Part shown: one piece after another, positions 13,053 through 24,254 of the stretch
How positions within the stretch are numbered: the first letter of the stretch is position 1
How the letters are laid out: each line of letters starts with the position of its first letter
Assembly: GCF_023278565.1 (NCBI RefSeq)
Contig: NC_064678.1
Location: forward strand, 496,001 to 560,000
Direction: 5' to 3'
Length of the DNA: 64,000 nt
Source: Colletotrichum lupini
Taxonomy: Eukaryota; Ascomycota; Sordariomycetes; Glomerellales; Glomerellaceae
Notes under the pieces: model-generated
The model's database searches: none
What the model was told of the DNA's origin: nothing
What the model saw: the letters and a program-made list of their open reading frames with translations, nothing else
Position numbers and translations under genes: made by a program

Positions 13053-13879
13053 TGTCAAATATTGATGCCGGGTATGGTCTGGTTAGCTAGGCTGTGCAGC
13101 GAATATCGTGAGGTCTTGGAGCTCTGTGTAGATGAAGTTGAGTCAATAGGAAAGGGTATCGAGGGGTAGGGACTTAGAATCCAGAGTCACTCCCGCCGGC
13201 AAAGACATACAACCGGTCCAAATGAGGGGTAGAAGTGAGCACATTTCATCATCTAGGCAACAAGACTCGCCTTTTCCATGTCCGTTGAGGCCGAGGATGT
13301 GACAAACACCTTGATGGCTGCCCTTCCTCCGTCTCATTGACCGGCTCCATTCCGACATTGCATGGGTCATGGTGCTAACGCCCACCGACGATTCGGGCAT
13401 CTCCACCAGCCCATATGCCTCGAGATTCAGTCCTCGTCAAGATACATCTTCGAGAGGACTGTTTTCAACTTCGATGTGTTTTTAGTAAAGTCAACAGTAT
13501 GTAAGTCGCGGCGATATGTGTATGTACCTAGCGCAGACCGGCTTAAATATGATCAATATTGCTCTAACTTGCTCACCAGGAAACCCGTGCAGGGCCCTCC
13601 AGTCCCAAAATTGGGGTCAGATGTGCTATGATTGGCCAACATATTGTTAGTGACGCCCCGGTCCGCGACCCGTTCACTCTCGTTTTGGGATGACAGGGAT
13701 AGAGAGACAGATTGAGCACCTTGAGGGAGTTATTAGGATCAATCGAGACGTTTAAAGCATCGCGAAGACTCTACCTTTCGAGTTGCTGGTTTGTACAGTT
13801 GTTCCAATTCTCACAAGTCGGCCTTCCAACAGCATCCACCGACTTGCTAGCCATACTCACAACTCATTCACATCTCACC
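13053..13879. other. intergenic, no gene recognised
   Basis: This lies upstream of the superoxide dismutase gene and of a doubtful small frame. The 60 bases before 13880 (rich in C and A, ending TCTCACC) look like a fungal 5' leader. Nothing else is supported. Confidence 0.35.
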
Positions 13880-14107
13880 ATGTGCGGCCCAGATACCTGC
13901 ACCAAGCCCCGAGGCGGCGCTTTGGCTGTTCTCAACCAACCTTGCAGCCAGCACAGCCCGACAACACCGAAACAGCGCCTTCGCGGAGATCTCGCTTTTC
14001 ATACGCCTGGTCAACCGGGATGCTCTTTGGCGACCCATGCACGAATCACAGGCGGCGAAGGTTGCGATTTACAGTCGTTGTCCGAGATGATTGTCGTGAT
14101 ACAGTAA
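13880..14107 (+). CDS. small hypothetical protein, doubtful
   Basis: A 75-codon frame starts with MCGPDTCTKPRGG in good start context (CTCACCATG) behind a leader-like stretch. It has five Cys and no signal peptide. I recognise no family. Codon use in the first half looks coding and GC-rich, while the end (SLSEMIVVIQ) may be read-through into an intron. It could be the first exon of a larger gene or chance. Confidence 0.22.
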   Translation: MCGPDTCTKPRGGALAVLNQPCSQHSPTTPKQRLRGDLAFHTPGQPGCSLATHARITGGEGCDLQSLSEMIVVIQ

Positions 14108-16876
14108 GTAATGCTGACCTGAACGTCGCGAGGTGGGGTTGAGTAGCATCAGGCATTAACAAAGCTCTTCTTAACAGTCAGTCCGGTGACCTCACTCGTA
14201 AACTTGAAGATTGCGGCTTGTTCGAATGCTTCGCCTTCTCCGGTGCCTCGATCCTCGAGAACGGTTCTATACTGGAGTTGGCGTTGAAAAGGCCAGTCTC
14301 GCTGGAAGTCGGCGATGATGGCATCATTGGCCGTAGAGTTTCTGTCTTTCCAGGAACAGGAATGGATCATGCATGCGCCGAGGGCATCGTTGGCTTCAAT
14401 TTTGTCCACGCATTGTGAAAGCAGTAGATCGCATCTGACTTGAGGAACCTATTTTAGCATGGCATTTGGCGTTTGAGCGAGATTGGCGTTCAGTATTCAT
14501 TTATGATTTTAGTTCGTGGACTACCTTGGACTTGTAATCCCGAGCATGATTTTTATGTCCGTTAGCAAAATGAGTGCATCTCTATATTTGAATCACAAAG
14601 TCCATGCACTCTGTGTCTCCGGATACTCGAATCTAGACACATCGATTCACGAGACATACGACACACCCATCTGTGTTTCCAATTTACTCGCGATTCTCTT
14701 CATTCAATGGCCTTACCTCACATTACCGAAACATCCTCGCGCGTGTACACGCGACTGCATTTGACCACCATGGGAATCATCGCCCTTTAAGAGTAGAAAA
14801 GCCCTCCTGCAAGTCTCCAGGGCCGTTTGGGCTTTTAAGTACCAAGACACCTTCGTAGGGACCGTTTAAGCTAACTATTGTCCTACCCATCTGCTCTTCA
14901 ACTTGATCTTTTGCTTCATAATGATGATTGATAATCCTTACAATACTTGACTCACATAGGGCCAAGAACGCCGAAGCTCTATCTTCAAGATGCATTAGTA
15001 TGTGGAGGAACATGACCTTGCAATCGAGAGCGGTGGCAAACGGCTGATGGGATAGGCATCTTGCTACATCTTCGACCATTGTCGGTGACAGGAATATCCG
15101 AGAAACCATGACATACAGTGGTAGCTTCTTAAGTAAGCACTGGACCTTTCAGTACGATGGGTACCTTACATGAGTGAGGACCTTGAATACGACTTCGCAC
15201 TGCACATGTTGAAATAAACTGGAAAAGATTGAGTACTCCAGATCTTCTGGCAGCAGTACTCTCAAGGTTAGAATTATATAAGCTATCAGCAGTGACGATG
15301 ATCTACGCCGTGTTGTCGACGGCCTCAGAAACGGCGCCGACTACCTTACGGAGTCAATACTCAACATCCAATTGGGTTGATTTTACAGACATAATGCATC
15401 ATCCGTTGTGAAAATTAATCAATAAGAGAGGATATTTGAAGAAAAGAAATGCCCTGGCAAGTGGTACCTGGACGTATTGGTGAGACATCGTGACATCATG
15501 CGACAAAGCTACATCATATTCCAGGTTGCCCAATATCCAAAGACGCGTTGATGTTATTGGAATGACTACCTAATAAAAACACATTGCAAGAGACGCCAGA
15601 AGGCCTTGCCACGTTCCGTATGCTAACTTCTAGCTGTCAAAGCGAATACGATGTGAGGTGACGATCAATACGAGGTACGAAATCGTGATACAAAATCCCC
15701 TCATACCTCGTCTAGCAAAATTATTCGGCAAACCCCCAGAAAAATTCGCCTTTGCTACAAACGTTCTCGATGAGACTTTTTGAAGCACGAGACGCTTCTG
15801 CAAGGTCGATGACAGCGTCTGGTCTAGTGTCTCCACTTTAAACCGAAGAATGCAAATGGAAAACCAGATGGTGATAAGCGAAAACCATTTTCCTTGATGA
15901 CTCTGCCAAGCCAGTTCGGCACTGCTGAGCTAATGTGAGACCCGATGTCTCTAGTTGGGTGAAGTCAAAAGCCGAAGGTATTCAGCCTTTTACATAGAGA
16001 AGGGGCTTGCGGAGTAGTCCCGACCCTAAGGTTAGTCTCGGCTATTCTTGGTTCTCGGGGAGCAACGTAGCATAGCTTGACTCGTGGGGGAGGGAGGCAA
16101 AATCAATGGTTGGGCAGAGCTTCACGGTTAGCATTTTCTTTCCTTCGGTTCAACGACCCGGGCCAAGAGGCTGGCGGACAGCGGAGCTGGATTGATCGGC
16201 CGTTCGGCAGCAACCGACTAACCCGGCCTTGGTCAAAGACAAGAGGGTCCCTAGTGGGCTGATTGGCACGCTTCCTCGCCGCGTCCCAAGCTGGAAAGCC
16301 AGGGTCTATTTTCAGCATGTTTCTGACGTCAAACAAACTCTGTCTTCAAAGAGCCTCTTCCCATTCTGGTGAGGTTCGGCCTGGTTGGGAACTGAAAGAC
16401 AGCCCGATGGGTTGTTAAGCCCCTGCCACAAATACCTATGGGGTCCTCCAGACGCTAGCTGAGCCATGAGATCATGAGGACCGTGGAGATATTGAGCTGT
16501 CAACTTTAACGGGTTAGTTGCCGGGGCGAACGGCTAAGGCGAGGTGGGTTGCTAGTCAATACGAACAACTTAGAACAATTTTCCCGCCCTTTCGGCTCCA
16601 CTGACGAGCCTCTCGCACACAGGCGAACACGAGATGTTGAAGTTTCTCTCCAGAAGAGAGGCGGAGAGATCGACTTTGAGAGTCTTACGATGCCTCGAGT
16701 AACCTGTATATAACCATTGCAACATCGCTGCTGAAATGTTGTAATCCTCCTCATCACACTCAGCTTCATCAACAACATCAGCAACATCATTAACCTCCAT
16801 TTTATCTACACCCATTCATATCTACAATTGACATCCTCGGCATCTTTCAATCACATTCATCTTACCTTCAATCAAT
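14108..16876. other. intergenic with one weak open frame
   Basis: A minus-strand frame at 14149-14409 (MDKIEANDALGACMIHSCSW.., 86 codons) has a few Cys and no recognisable family. A 110-codon minus frame at 14777-15109 is equally anonymous. The rest shows no coding signal. The last 200 bases carry the promoter of the secreted protein at 16877. Confidence 0.35.
16707..16713 (+). promoter_or_regulatory. candidate TATA box of the repeat-containing secreted protein
   Basis: TATATAA lies 170 bases upstream of the start codon at 16877, with a CA-rich leader between. Spacing fits a fungal TATA box plus 5' leader. Confidence 0.4.
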
Positions 16877-17746
16877 ATGATGAACAAGATCGTCTTCGCT
16901 TTGGCCATGGCCTCCGCCGCCGTCGCGGCTCCTCTCAATGCCCGCCAGGACGCCTGCCAGGACGCCTACAAGGCCTGCATCGCCGCTGGTACCCCAGAGG
17001 TTGCCTGCTCATGCACTTTGACGGCCTGCGTCGGTGAGGATAACGCTCGCAACCGCGAGTACTGTGCCTCCGCGACAGCCAACCTCCCTAAGCCCACCTC
17101 TACCGGCATCCCCGGCGGCTGCAACCCGGCTCATCCCGGATCTTGCCCCTCCTCCTACTTCACCTACACTACTGCCACTGCTACCGCCGCTCCCGCGCCA
17201 ACCTTCACTTCCATCTCCGGAATCCCGGGTGGCTGCAACCCTGCTCACCCCGGTTCCTGCCCCTCCTCCTACTTCACCTACCCGACCTTGTCCGCCACCG
17301 CTGTGCCCACTCCCGCACCCACCTCCGGATCCGGCGGAAGCGCCCCCGCCTACCCCAACCCCAAGGCAGTCGAGGGCAAGAAGTGGACGATCAAGGACAT
17401 GATTCGCTACTGCGGCGAGAAGAACGACGGCTGCGACTACAACTTCGCCATCGAGGCTGACGGAAAGACCGAGCGCTGCACCGTCATCCGCATGCCCGGC
17501 TCCAATGCGGCCACCGAGAGCTGGTCCGACCAGCCCTGCACTTCCGGCTCCAACTTCAAGGTCTCTTGGGGCTACGTTGCCAACCCCGCCCCTGCTTTCG
17601 CCGTCGTCACCGTCGTCAACGGCAAGGAGCTTGCATGGTTCGGTGTCTCTGACATCAACGGCAAGCCTGTCACCACTGCTCCCTCCAGCCCCTTTGGCTC
17701 CGGACAGTTCGGCAACCTCGGCCCCGAGCAGGTTTACACCTACTAA
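16877..17746 (+). CDS. secreted Cys-containing protein with a duplicated proline-rich module
   Basis: A single exon encodes 289 aa. Residues 1-18 are a signal peptide ([18 protein letters not shown]). A short Cys-rich segment follows ([20 protein letters not shown].., six Cys by residue 64). Two near-identical copies of [19 protein letters not shown] come next, at about residues 79 and 118, joined by Thr/Ala/Pro linkers. The C-terminal 130 residues (from [12 protein letters not shown]) resemble a globular domain found in fungal secreted proteins of unknown function, with C..C pairs at YCGEKNDGC and RC..PC. Codon use is strongly biased to C-ending codons, which suggests high expression. Effector, wall protein or secreted housekeeping protein are all possible. 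Either of the two adjacent ATGs could serve as start. Confidence 0.9.
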   Translation: MMNKIVFALAMASAAVAAPLNARQDACQDAYKACIAAGTPEVACSCTLTACVGEDNARNREYCASATANLPKPTSTGIPGGCNPAHPGSCPSSYFTYTTATATAAPAPTFTSISGIPGGCNPAHPGSCPSSYFTYPTLSATAVPTPAPTSGSGGSAPAYPNPKAVEGKKWTIKDMIRYCGEKNDGCDYNFAIEADGKTERCTVIRMPGSNAATESWSDQPCTSGSNFKVSWGYVANPAPAFAVVTVVNGKELAWFGVSDINGKPVTTAPSSPFGSGQFGNLGPEQVYTY

Positions 17747-18549
17747 GTGGCTTTGAAAAATCTCATACAAAAATTGCATTCATTGATTTTAGCGACTATT
17801 GATTTGACGATACGATACACCGAGGCATATGATACGAAGCATAGAGAAGGGATCCAAAACTAGACACTCATTATGATAATGTTAAATACTCCCTGTACAA
17901 CATACATGTACAAATACACAATCCTTAAATATTAATGTAAAGTCTTCCGCGCCCAGCGTTTCTCCTGCCGTGGTGCGATGTGGAATCGTGTAATTGCTCT
18001 CGGCTGATAATTGTGTACAAAATCCGCAAATCTCAGATTCCACGAGCACAGACATGTCCTCACCGGACTGATTCATACTGGTGTTGATAGTCTGGACGCA
18101 TGTCATGGTACAGATTTGTGCACGTGGCTAATGTGACTCCTCTTATATGCAAGTGCCAACTGAGATCGCGGACTCGCCGCGGTAAAAAATAACGGGCTGA
18201 TGTTTTAGATTTAGTCGGAAACCTTAATAAAGTGTGTAGTCCACTACATATTTGCACAAAACCCATCCAGCTTGTTGTACCAGAGACTGCACAGACTCAT
18301 CATACTGAGTCAAGAAGCTTTCACGGGGAATTGTATGTTTAAAGAGTACTCCGTAGAAAAGGGGGAAAATGGAGCGTGATAAAAAGCCAGTGACGCGCCG
18401 GAACTCGACCTGCTTTGCGTGTTCCCAACTTTAGCAACGACTTCGCGAACACCCGAGTGCTCCTGAGATATCTGCAACACGCAACGGAATCGTAATCAGG
18501 TACATCAAATCTCTCAACCAAGCGTCAGCGTTTGGCCTCTGTCGCAACC
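17747..18549. other. intergenic, no gene recognised
   Basis: AT-rich 3' flank followed by the upstream region of the small Cys-rich gene. Short frames on the minus strand (60-74 codons) have no motif. Confidence 0.4.
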
Positions 18550-18796
18550 ATGAAATTCATTACGGCAATTTCCTTCTTCTTTGCTGCGGTTGCATCCGCC
18601 CAGTCCTGCGTCGGTACCGAGCTCCAAGTTTGTGACGGCAACAGAATCAAATTCTGTAACCTTGCAAGAAACAACGTCTTCGATGTGAGCAATCTTATCC
18701 AAAGTCGTCAGTACCAGATGCTTACCCTTTCTCTAGTACATGGACTGCGGCAGTCAGAAGTGTCATAACGTCGTTGGAGGAGCAAACTGTCAATAG
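18550..18796 (+). CDS. small secreted six-cysteine protein, effector candidate
   Basis: Two exons, 18550-18684 and 18737-18796, flank a 52-nt GTGAGC..TAG intron in phase 0 and encode 64 aa. The signal peptide is MKFITAISFFFAAVASA. The mature part of about 47 residues has six Cys, in SC, VC, FC (exon 1) and DC, KC, NC (exon 2), consistent with three disulfides. Start context is CAACCATGA. Exon 2 is only 20 codons including the stop, so an unspliced reading would lose three Cys. Small size, signal peptide and even Cys count are typical of fungal effectors and antimicrobial peptides. I recognise no specific family. Confidence 0.78.
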
Positions 18797-19383
18797 TCTG
18801 GGCGTGGCACTGAGCTTGGAGAGGGATATGTTGAATGGAATGACTTCGTCAGACATAGAGATACTGGAATAGAAGTCATTGATCTGGGCTAAGGCCCGGT
18901 TTGCGTACGTCACGAAGCACGGAATTTTGATTGTGAGCTTTCCCGGCGTTGTGTGAATGTCAAATCATCATTAGTGATTTCGTCGGGGCTTCCGTGTAAC
19001 TGCCCGCTCATTGCACACTTTTGATTACTTCGCGAATGGAACACGCTTTCAAGTCATGGGCTAATTCAATACCGTTCAAAAGTCGTGCCGGCCATGTCAG
19101 GTGTACATATGACAGCGACGGATAGGTCGGAGTTTCTACAAACTGGGAATGGTGCTTGCCCCGAGAACCAACACTAACATCCCGCTCAACTTAGAAGTCC
19201 TGGGTCACGGAGGGACCTGTAGAACTCAGTTCAACGATTGTCAAAGTGTACCATGTTCTCGCTTGGCCACGACACATTGCCTCAACTAGGATGAATTTTG
19301 ATGCATGCCCGGGACCAAGCTCGATATACTAACACTGGGTTCTTCGCCCCTACTCACATTTTCCATAACTAGTTCATCTTCAT
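18797..19383. other. intergenic, no gene recognised
   Basis: This separates the small Cys-rich gene from the converging 3' end of the yellow-like gene. No coding signal is seen. Confidence 0.45.
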
Positions 19384-20760
19384 CTACATCTTAGACCCAA
19401 CCTTGGTGCCATTGTTCGGAAGCTTAGCCCTCAGCAACCCAAAAGGACGCTGTCTTGTGTCTGTCCCGGGATAGACCGCCGGGCCGAACGCCAGCTGATT
19501 GTTTGTGAAGTAGATATAGCCATCTGTGGCAACAGAGAACTTGAATTCCGCCTCAGTCAACCAAATATGTCCATGATGGAATTTAGAAACAGCTGGAGCT
19601 TACCGTGTCGGCCCAGTTGATTCTCGGATCTCGCAAAAATACCTGATCAGTCCCATTCTCGGGGTTGAAGAAGTTGATTGCGTTTTGCTCGAAATTCCCG
19701 TGGTAAATGAATCCATTCGTGTCCGTCTCAAAGCCGTCAGAAAGACCCCTCTGACTCTCCGTCACAACTGCTGCTTGAGCTCGTATCTCTGATGTTGGAC
19801 CATTGTCTCGTAGACGTTCCGTGGGGATGCTGTACAGGTATCGGTTGCCAACGCCACCAAAGTACAATGTCTTGCCATCTTTGCCGAGAGCGATGCCATC
19901 AGCACCAAAGGTCAAATGACCGGCTCGATTGCCTGCCTGGTTCGCGTAGAGCTCGCGGCCCCAGACAAATGCGAGAAATTGTCGGTCGCCTTGCACGTAA
20001 GGACTTCCGTCAAGGTGCCTCCACGATTCACCAGATCCGAGATCGACGACGATCAAGCCTGTCCGGCCCTCGCTCGAAGAGTCCGTGATGTAAGCAACAC
20101 CTTCCCCGCTGCTGGTTAGACTAGGATCCAGGTCAAATCGCACGTCGTTCAGGTATGTATCCGGGTAGGCGACAGTATTGGGAAAGACGATAGTTTTGAT
20201 GACCGAATTTGTGGTCAGATTGACGCCGACTAGCTTTGCGCCACCGACGCTGGCAGGGACGAGAACGCCCTGAGGTGTCAAGACCCTGCCAGTATCTAAA
20301 ATCCAAAGGCGATCCGCACTGTCAATGACCACGCTTTGAACCCCAATCAGGTAGTTCTTGTAGTTCGCGCCCGTTGGAGGAGTAGTGGTGAAGTTGATTG
20401 CGCCGCCAGGTGGATTGTTGAACTCAGCACTTGGGTACGGCTTCTCGATATTGTTTTCAAAGAGTTCGGCAACCGTGTACTTGCCGTTGGTACCATCATT
20501 TGTGTTATTTGGGTCCAGACCACCGGGGTAATTTGAAAATCTCCGTCCAGTTGACGATACGGCAACGCCTATTCAAGTATATGAGCGTAATGCGCGAGTT
20601 TTCTTGACTTTGTGACATTACCCGTGGGCCACTGGTCGTTGTACAGATGAACGACTTCGAGGGACGGACCACTTCGTCCTGAATCAAAGATGAGGTTCTG
20701 CGCTCTCGCTGGAAAAAGACTAGCCAGAGTTGCGACCAATGTCAACTTGAGAGAAATCAT
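19384..20760 (-). CDS. secreted yellow / major royal jelly-like protein
   Basis: Three exons, 20760-20622, 20568-19604 and 19539-19384, encode 419 aa. Residues 1-20 are a signal peptide (MISLKLTLVATLASLFPARA). The body matches the MRJP/yellow beta-propeller family: RLWILDTGR, YLNDVRFDLDP, AYITDSS..GLIVVDL, DGIALGKDGKTLYF, LSDGFETDTNGFIYHGN and NGTDQVFLRDPRINWADT. Exon 3 restores the last blade (FSVATDGYIYFTNNQL). Fungal members are secreted; most have unknown function, and some bacterial and fungal homologues act as lactonase-like propellers. Length is normal for the family. Introns are 53 and 64 nt with consensus ends. Confidence 0.93.
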
Positions 20761-21218
20761 GGCTGCTGAAAGCTTAAACTAGACCTGCTGCTGTTCTCAA
20801 GTGAGAGCTCACGGGGCACAACGCGTTTTGGGGCAGTAAGTCAAAATGACTATTGCTTATATGCACTCCCTCACCTCGGAGACTTCGTGACCCATTGGAT
20901 CCATGACGCATGCATCCACGTCTGTTCACATCACCTTGAGGATTGCAAAGCGCCAATATTCAGCGTGAGTGGTCAATTTTCTCATTCCTCGACTCGCAAT
21001 TCTCCAGAGTTCGCATGCGGACACTCGCTTAATTGCCTGTATTTAGTCGCTAACCACCACTGCCGTGGCACTAATTGTTGGCGCTACCACTCCATGAGCT
21101 CATCCTGCGGGGAAGCTAGGAATTCAGTATCCCAAATCGGCGCGTGAAGAGCGTGTCCGTGGGATTGCAGATAATGAGTGCCCGTTGGAAAACATGTTTG
21201 CTGCCTGATTATTGTGCA
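20761..21218. other. intergenic, upstream of the yellow-like gene
   Basis: Holds the TATA-like site listed separately and the 3' flank of the next small secreted gene. Nothing else is supported. Confidence 0.4.
20856..20864 (-). promoter_or_regulatory. candidate TATA box of the yellow-like gene
   Basis: The minus strand reads GCATATAAGC here, about 100 bases upstream of the start codon at 20760. Position and sequence fit a TATA element. Confidence 0.4.
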
Positions 21219-21490
21219 CTATGACGAGAAAGGGTCGTCCGCGAAGCTGATGGAAATAAGTTGGTTAGAGGAAAGTTCAAAGGCACTTCTCGTCTAGTGG
21301 GTCGATGTTCTTACAATGTGTTGCCGAAACCATCATCACACACTAGACGTCCCTGAACGGGACTGCACTGAGCACCATCAAGTACGACTCTGCCTCCGCT
21401 ATTATCCTTGGCCGGAACACTTTTGGCCGGTGCAGCAATGGCGGATGCCATGAAGCTGCCGAGAGCAACGATGATAAGGGAGAACTTCAT
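21219..21490 (-). CDS. small secreted protein, 67 aa
   Basis: Two exons, 21490-21315 and 21246-21219, flank a 68-nt intron with donor GTAAGA, a CTAAC branch-like motif and acceptor CAG. Residues 1-20 are a signal peptide (MKFSLIIVALGSFMASAIAA). The mature region is short and polar with two Cys (QCSPVQGRLVC). The spliced form ends FFADDPFSS. If the intron is not removed, the frame stops at once because the donor GTAA supplies a TAA, giving a 58-aa form. No family is recognised. The leader of the gene may include the ACC/CTCCAAGC stretch above 21490. Confidence 0.68.
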
Positions 21491-21907
21491 CTTGAAGGTG
21501 GTGCTTGGAGAGCTGCAAGAATTACCAAGTTGAATGAAGGCGTTGTGATGTAAGGTACTGGTATGCTTAAATCTGGCCAGCCAGGAGCGATGAAATGTTT
21601 TTGTTTGTGAAATGAAAAGCCCGCTTGCAGAAAGTGACGTGACGGTATTCCAACGATGAAAGGTCCATCGGGCTTTTAATGTGACTTTGGGCAATTCAAG
21701 CTTAAAAGGAGCGATCAATTCTTTTGGTCGAGATGAGACGATGTCAGGGTGCAGTTGAGACGAACACCCCGGTCACATCCCACTCGGCTGTCAACACGAG
21801 CACATCGCGAGTATCAAACCTTTCCCCCTTTGTTCCACAGTCAACCGACAACATTGTCTCACGTTACCCCACACGCCTCAGGAGTAATGTTTCGGCCTTC
21901 AATTTTC
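21491..21907. other. intergenic, no gene recognised
   Basis: Between the small secreted gene start and the 3' end of the M20 gene. Promoter sequence of the former is expected here; no motif stands out. Confidence 0.4.
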
Positions 21908-23029
21908 CTACTTGAGAAAGTGAAGCACCAACTTTTTGTATCCCTCTATGCTTTCAATCAACTCCGGCACACGGATGAACTCGTCGGGCCCGTGAGCTAC
22001 CAGGATAGACCCTGGACCGTACAGCACCCTGTTGTCGCAGTACTCCGCCTTGAGTCGAGGTACGTCAGTCCCGAAAGCCACGGGAGCCGCATCAAAGCCG
22101 TCAATCTCCCACTGCAGTAGCGCTTCGGGGTACTCAAAAACAAACTTCAACTCCACGTCTGGGTGTCGTGAAACGATCTCGGCAACCTTGGTCTTGATGC
22201 CGGGCAGGTCGGAAACCATGCGAACCTCGCATAGTGCCTTGGCTGACGGAGCGACGATGTTATGTTTCTCGCCTCCCTCGATAGTTCCGATGTTGAAGGT
22301 GGAAGGGCCGAGCAGGTCGGATTCGGGCCAAGCTGCTGCGGAGAGGTCATTCAACACCGCCAGCAATGCAGAAGTTGCGCTTTTGCCGAGATGGGGGTAT
22401 CCTGAGTGACTACATCTTGGCTTTAGTAGTGCTTTTGGATGAATACGATCTCTTCGCGGTTGAGAAGGGTTGACTTACCAAGCGACGCCGTTGGCGATCA
22501 CTTCAAATGCCACCTGCCCCTTGTGACCTTTTGCAAGTTTGCTCTCAGTCGGTTCAGCAAAAATGCCAGATTCCCACTTTAAGCCCATGTCATTCGCAGC
22601 GATCATTCCGTGACCGCCGTTTTCTTCACCGACAACAAACAACAAGGCAATATCTCCTTCCTCCTGTATCTTGGCTTCCTTTCTCAGTTCTTCTGCAGCT
22701 AAGATCTCGGCTGCCAACGGGCCAAGGTCGTCGGACGAGCCTCTTCCCCGGATGATATCCCCGTCGATCGTTAGCGGAATATGCGGTGGTACAGTGTCCA
22801 TATGGGCTGTGAGAAGCACCCGTGTCTTGCGTGAAGAGCCAAGGTATGCGTAGACATTATGGCGAGACGATTCTGGTGAAATGGGTATTCGCTCGACGGT
22901 GTATCCAAGCGAATGAAGATGATGTTCTAGGAAGACACCAATGCTTTCCTCAAGTTCGCTGGTGCTCACGATTGACATGAGCGACTTCAACAAGCCCACC
23001 ACGGGGTGATCCATGATAGCAGATGCCAT
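21908..23029 (-). CDS. M20-family metallopeptidase / acetylornithine deacetylase-like amidohydrolase
   Basis: Two exons, 23029-22479 and 22409-21908, with a 69-nt intron, encode 350 aa, slightly shorter than typical ArgE (about 380). Zinc-site motifs are present: LLTAHMDTVPPH (His and Asp ligands), RGRGSSDDLGPLAA (bridging Asp region), VVGEENGGHG (catalytic Glu pair) and a late GPGSILVAHGPDEF (His ligand). The junction restores ANGVACHSGYPHLGKS. The enzyme probably hydrolyses an N-acyl amino acid or dipeptide; specificity is not readable. No signal peptide, so cytosolic. An in-frame ATG lies further upstream, but MASAIMDHPVVGLL fits the family N-terminus best. Confidence 0.92.
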
Positions 23030-24254
23030 AGCTTTCAATTGGCTTGAAGTCTGCGCTTTAGAACTACTTCTGACATGTAAATGAGAGGAGCAAAATGCTG
23101 CGATGAATGTGGTTGGGGCGGACCCCTCTCCGTCAACACCGGTACGGAGTTCATAGTTAGTTAAGAGAGACTTCCCCAACCGTGCATTAACACCCCAAAT
23201 TGTGAGTCACAACCAACCAACAGTCGAATGTGGATCTATCGGCGGGAACCACTTTGTCGGGCTTTGGTCAGTTCGGGCCAACATCCGCCTTGCTCGGGAT
23301 GATTTCCGCGTTGGTTTCTTGGTGCCAGATATAGATGCTGTAGCCATTTCAGTCAACCGGACTTAGAAAATCAATGCCAATGACTTTTTCCAAATACTGG
23401 GTTCTACTTCGGTGGTGCGAGAGTAATTACGTGCAACTGACAAGAGGTTTACCACCTCAGCCAGCCCAAGCTGCAACCGGCTGACTGCAAGCCCCCCTAA
23501 AGAGTTCTCGTCATAACGTCGATAGAGGAAAGCATTCCCCAAATGCTTCTGATTTTGTCCACTGCCCGACCTGAAGTCGACGAGTTTTTTACCAATGTCG
23601 TGAAGGGCCTGGTTTCATCAGTCGTCTATGGAGTGTCTACACCGAGTTTGGCAGAATCTGCTCTCTCCAACTGTTGCAACATAGGTACTGAGAAACAGCA
23701 AGTATGCGGAACATGGCAAACGTCAAGCTAGCTTGGATCTACTTTGGGACTTGGTCATTTATTTGATGCCATTTGGACAAAGCTTTACCGATGCTCTAGG
23801 CATAACGCCAATGATCATGGCACACCCTACCTACACGATAATGGACGGAAATCCTACTTGCACTGCACTAAAACCCGTGGCGCACTGGTCTCCCATCACT
23901 TTCCTATACCTTGTAGCTCCAGCTGGGCAGCTCAGGCCAGGGAGTAGAGCTGATTTGCACGTTGGGATCTCCCGAGGTGGGTGGATTCCTTCTCAATCCT
24001 CCGCTTGGTGAAGATCCCCAATCAACGACGGGTAAATCTCACCGGGCTGTGCTGATGTCAGATTAAATGTCTCCGCCGGGTTAGCGTGGCATTAAGTATC
24101 TCTAATAGCTTGCAAAGGTAGGCGATATTTCAACCTGATAAGAGGATGTGCCCTTCCTACCTGCACTCTGTAAATTGGAAGCATTTGGGGAACACAATTG
24201 GAGACATTTCCGCTTTTCCTCCTCAGCATCACGAAAGACCTTTCTCTCCTCCAC
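23030..24254. other. divergent intergenic region between M20 and monooxygenase genes
   Basis: The two enzyme genes are transcribed away from each other, so this 1.2 kb should hold both promoters. Short frames occur with no recognisable product. No TATA box is clear. Confidence 0.4.

Noticed and set aside
14149..14409. 86-codon minus-strand frame with several Cys
   Set aside because: No signal peptide, no recognisable family and no clear leader, so it is only mentioned in the intergenic entry.
17009..17779. 256-codon minus-strand Gly-rich frame
   Set aside because: Antisense of the secreted protein at 16877, whose signal peptide and Cys pattern make that strand the real one.
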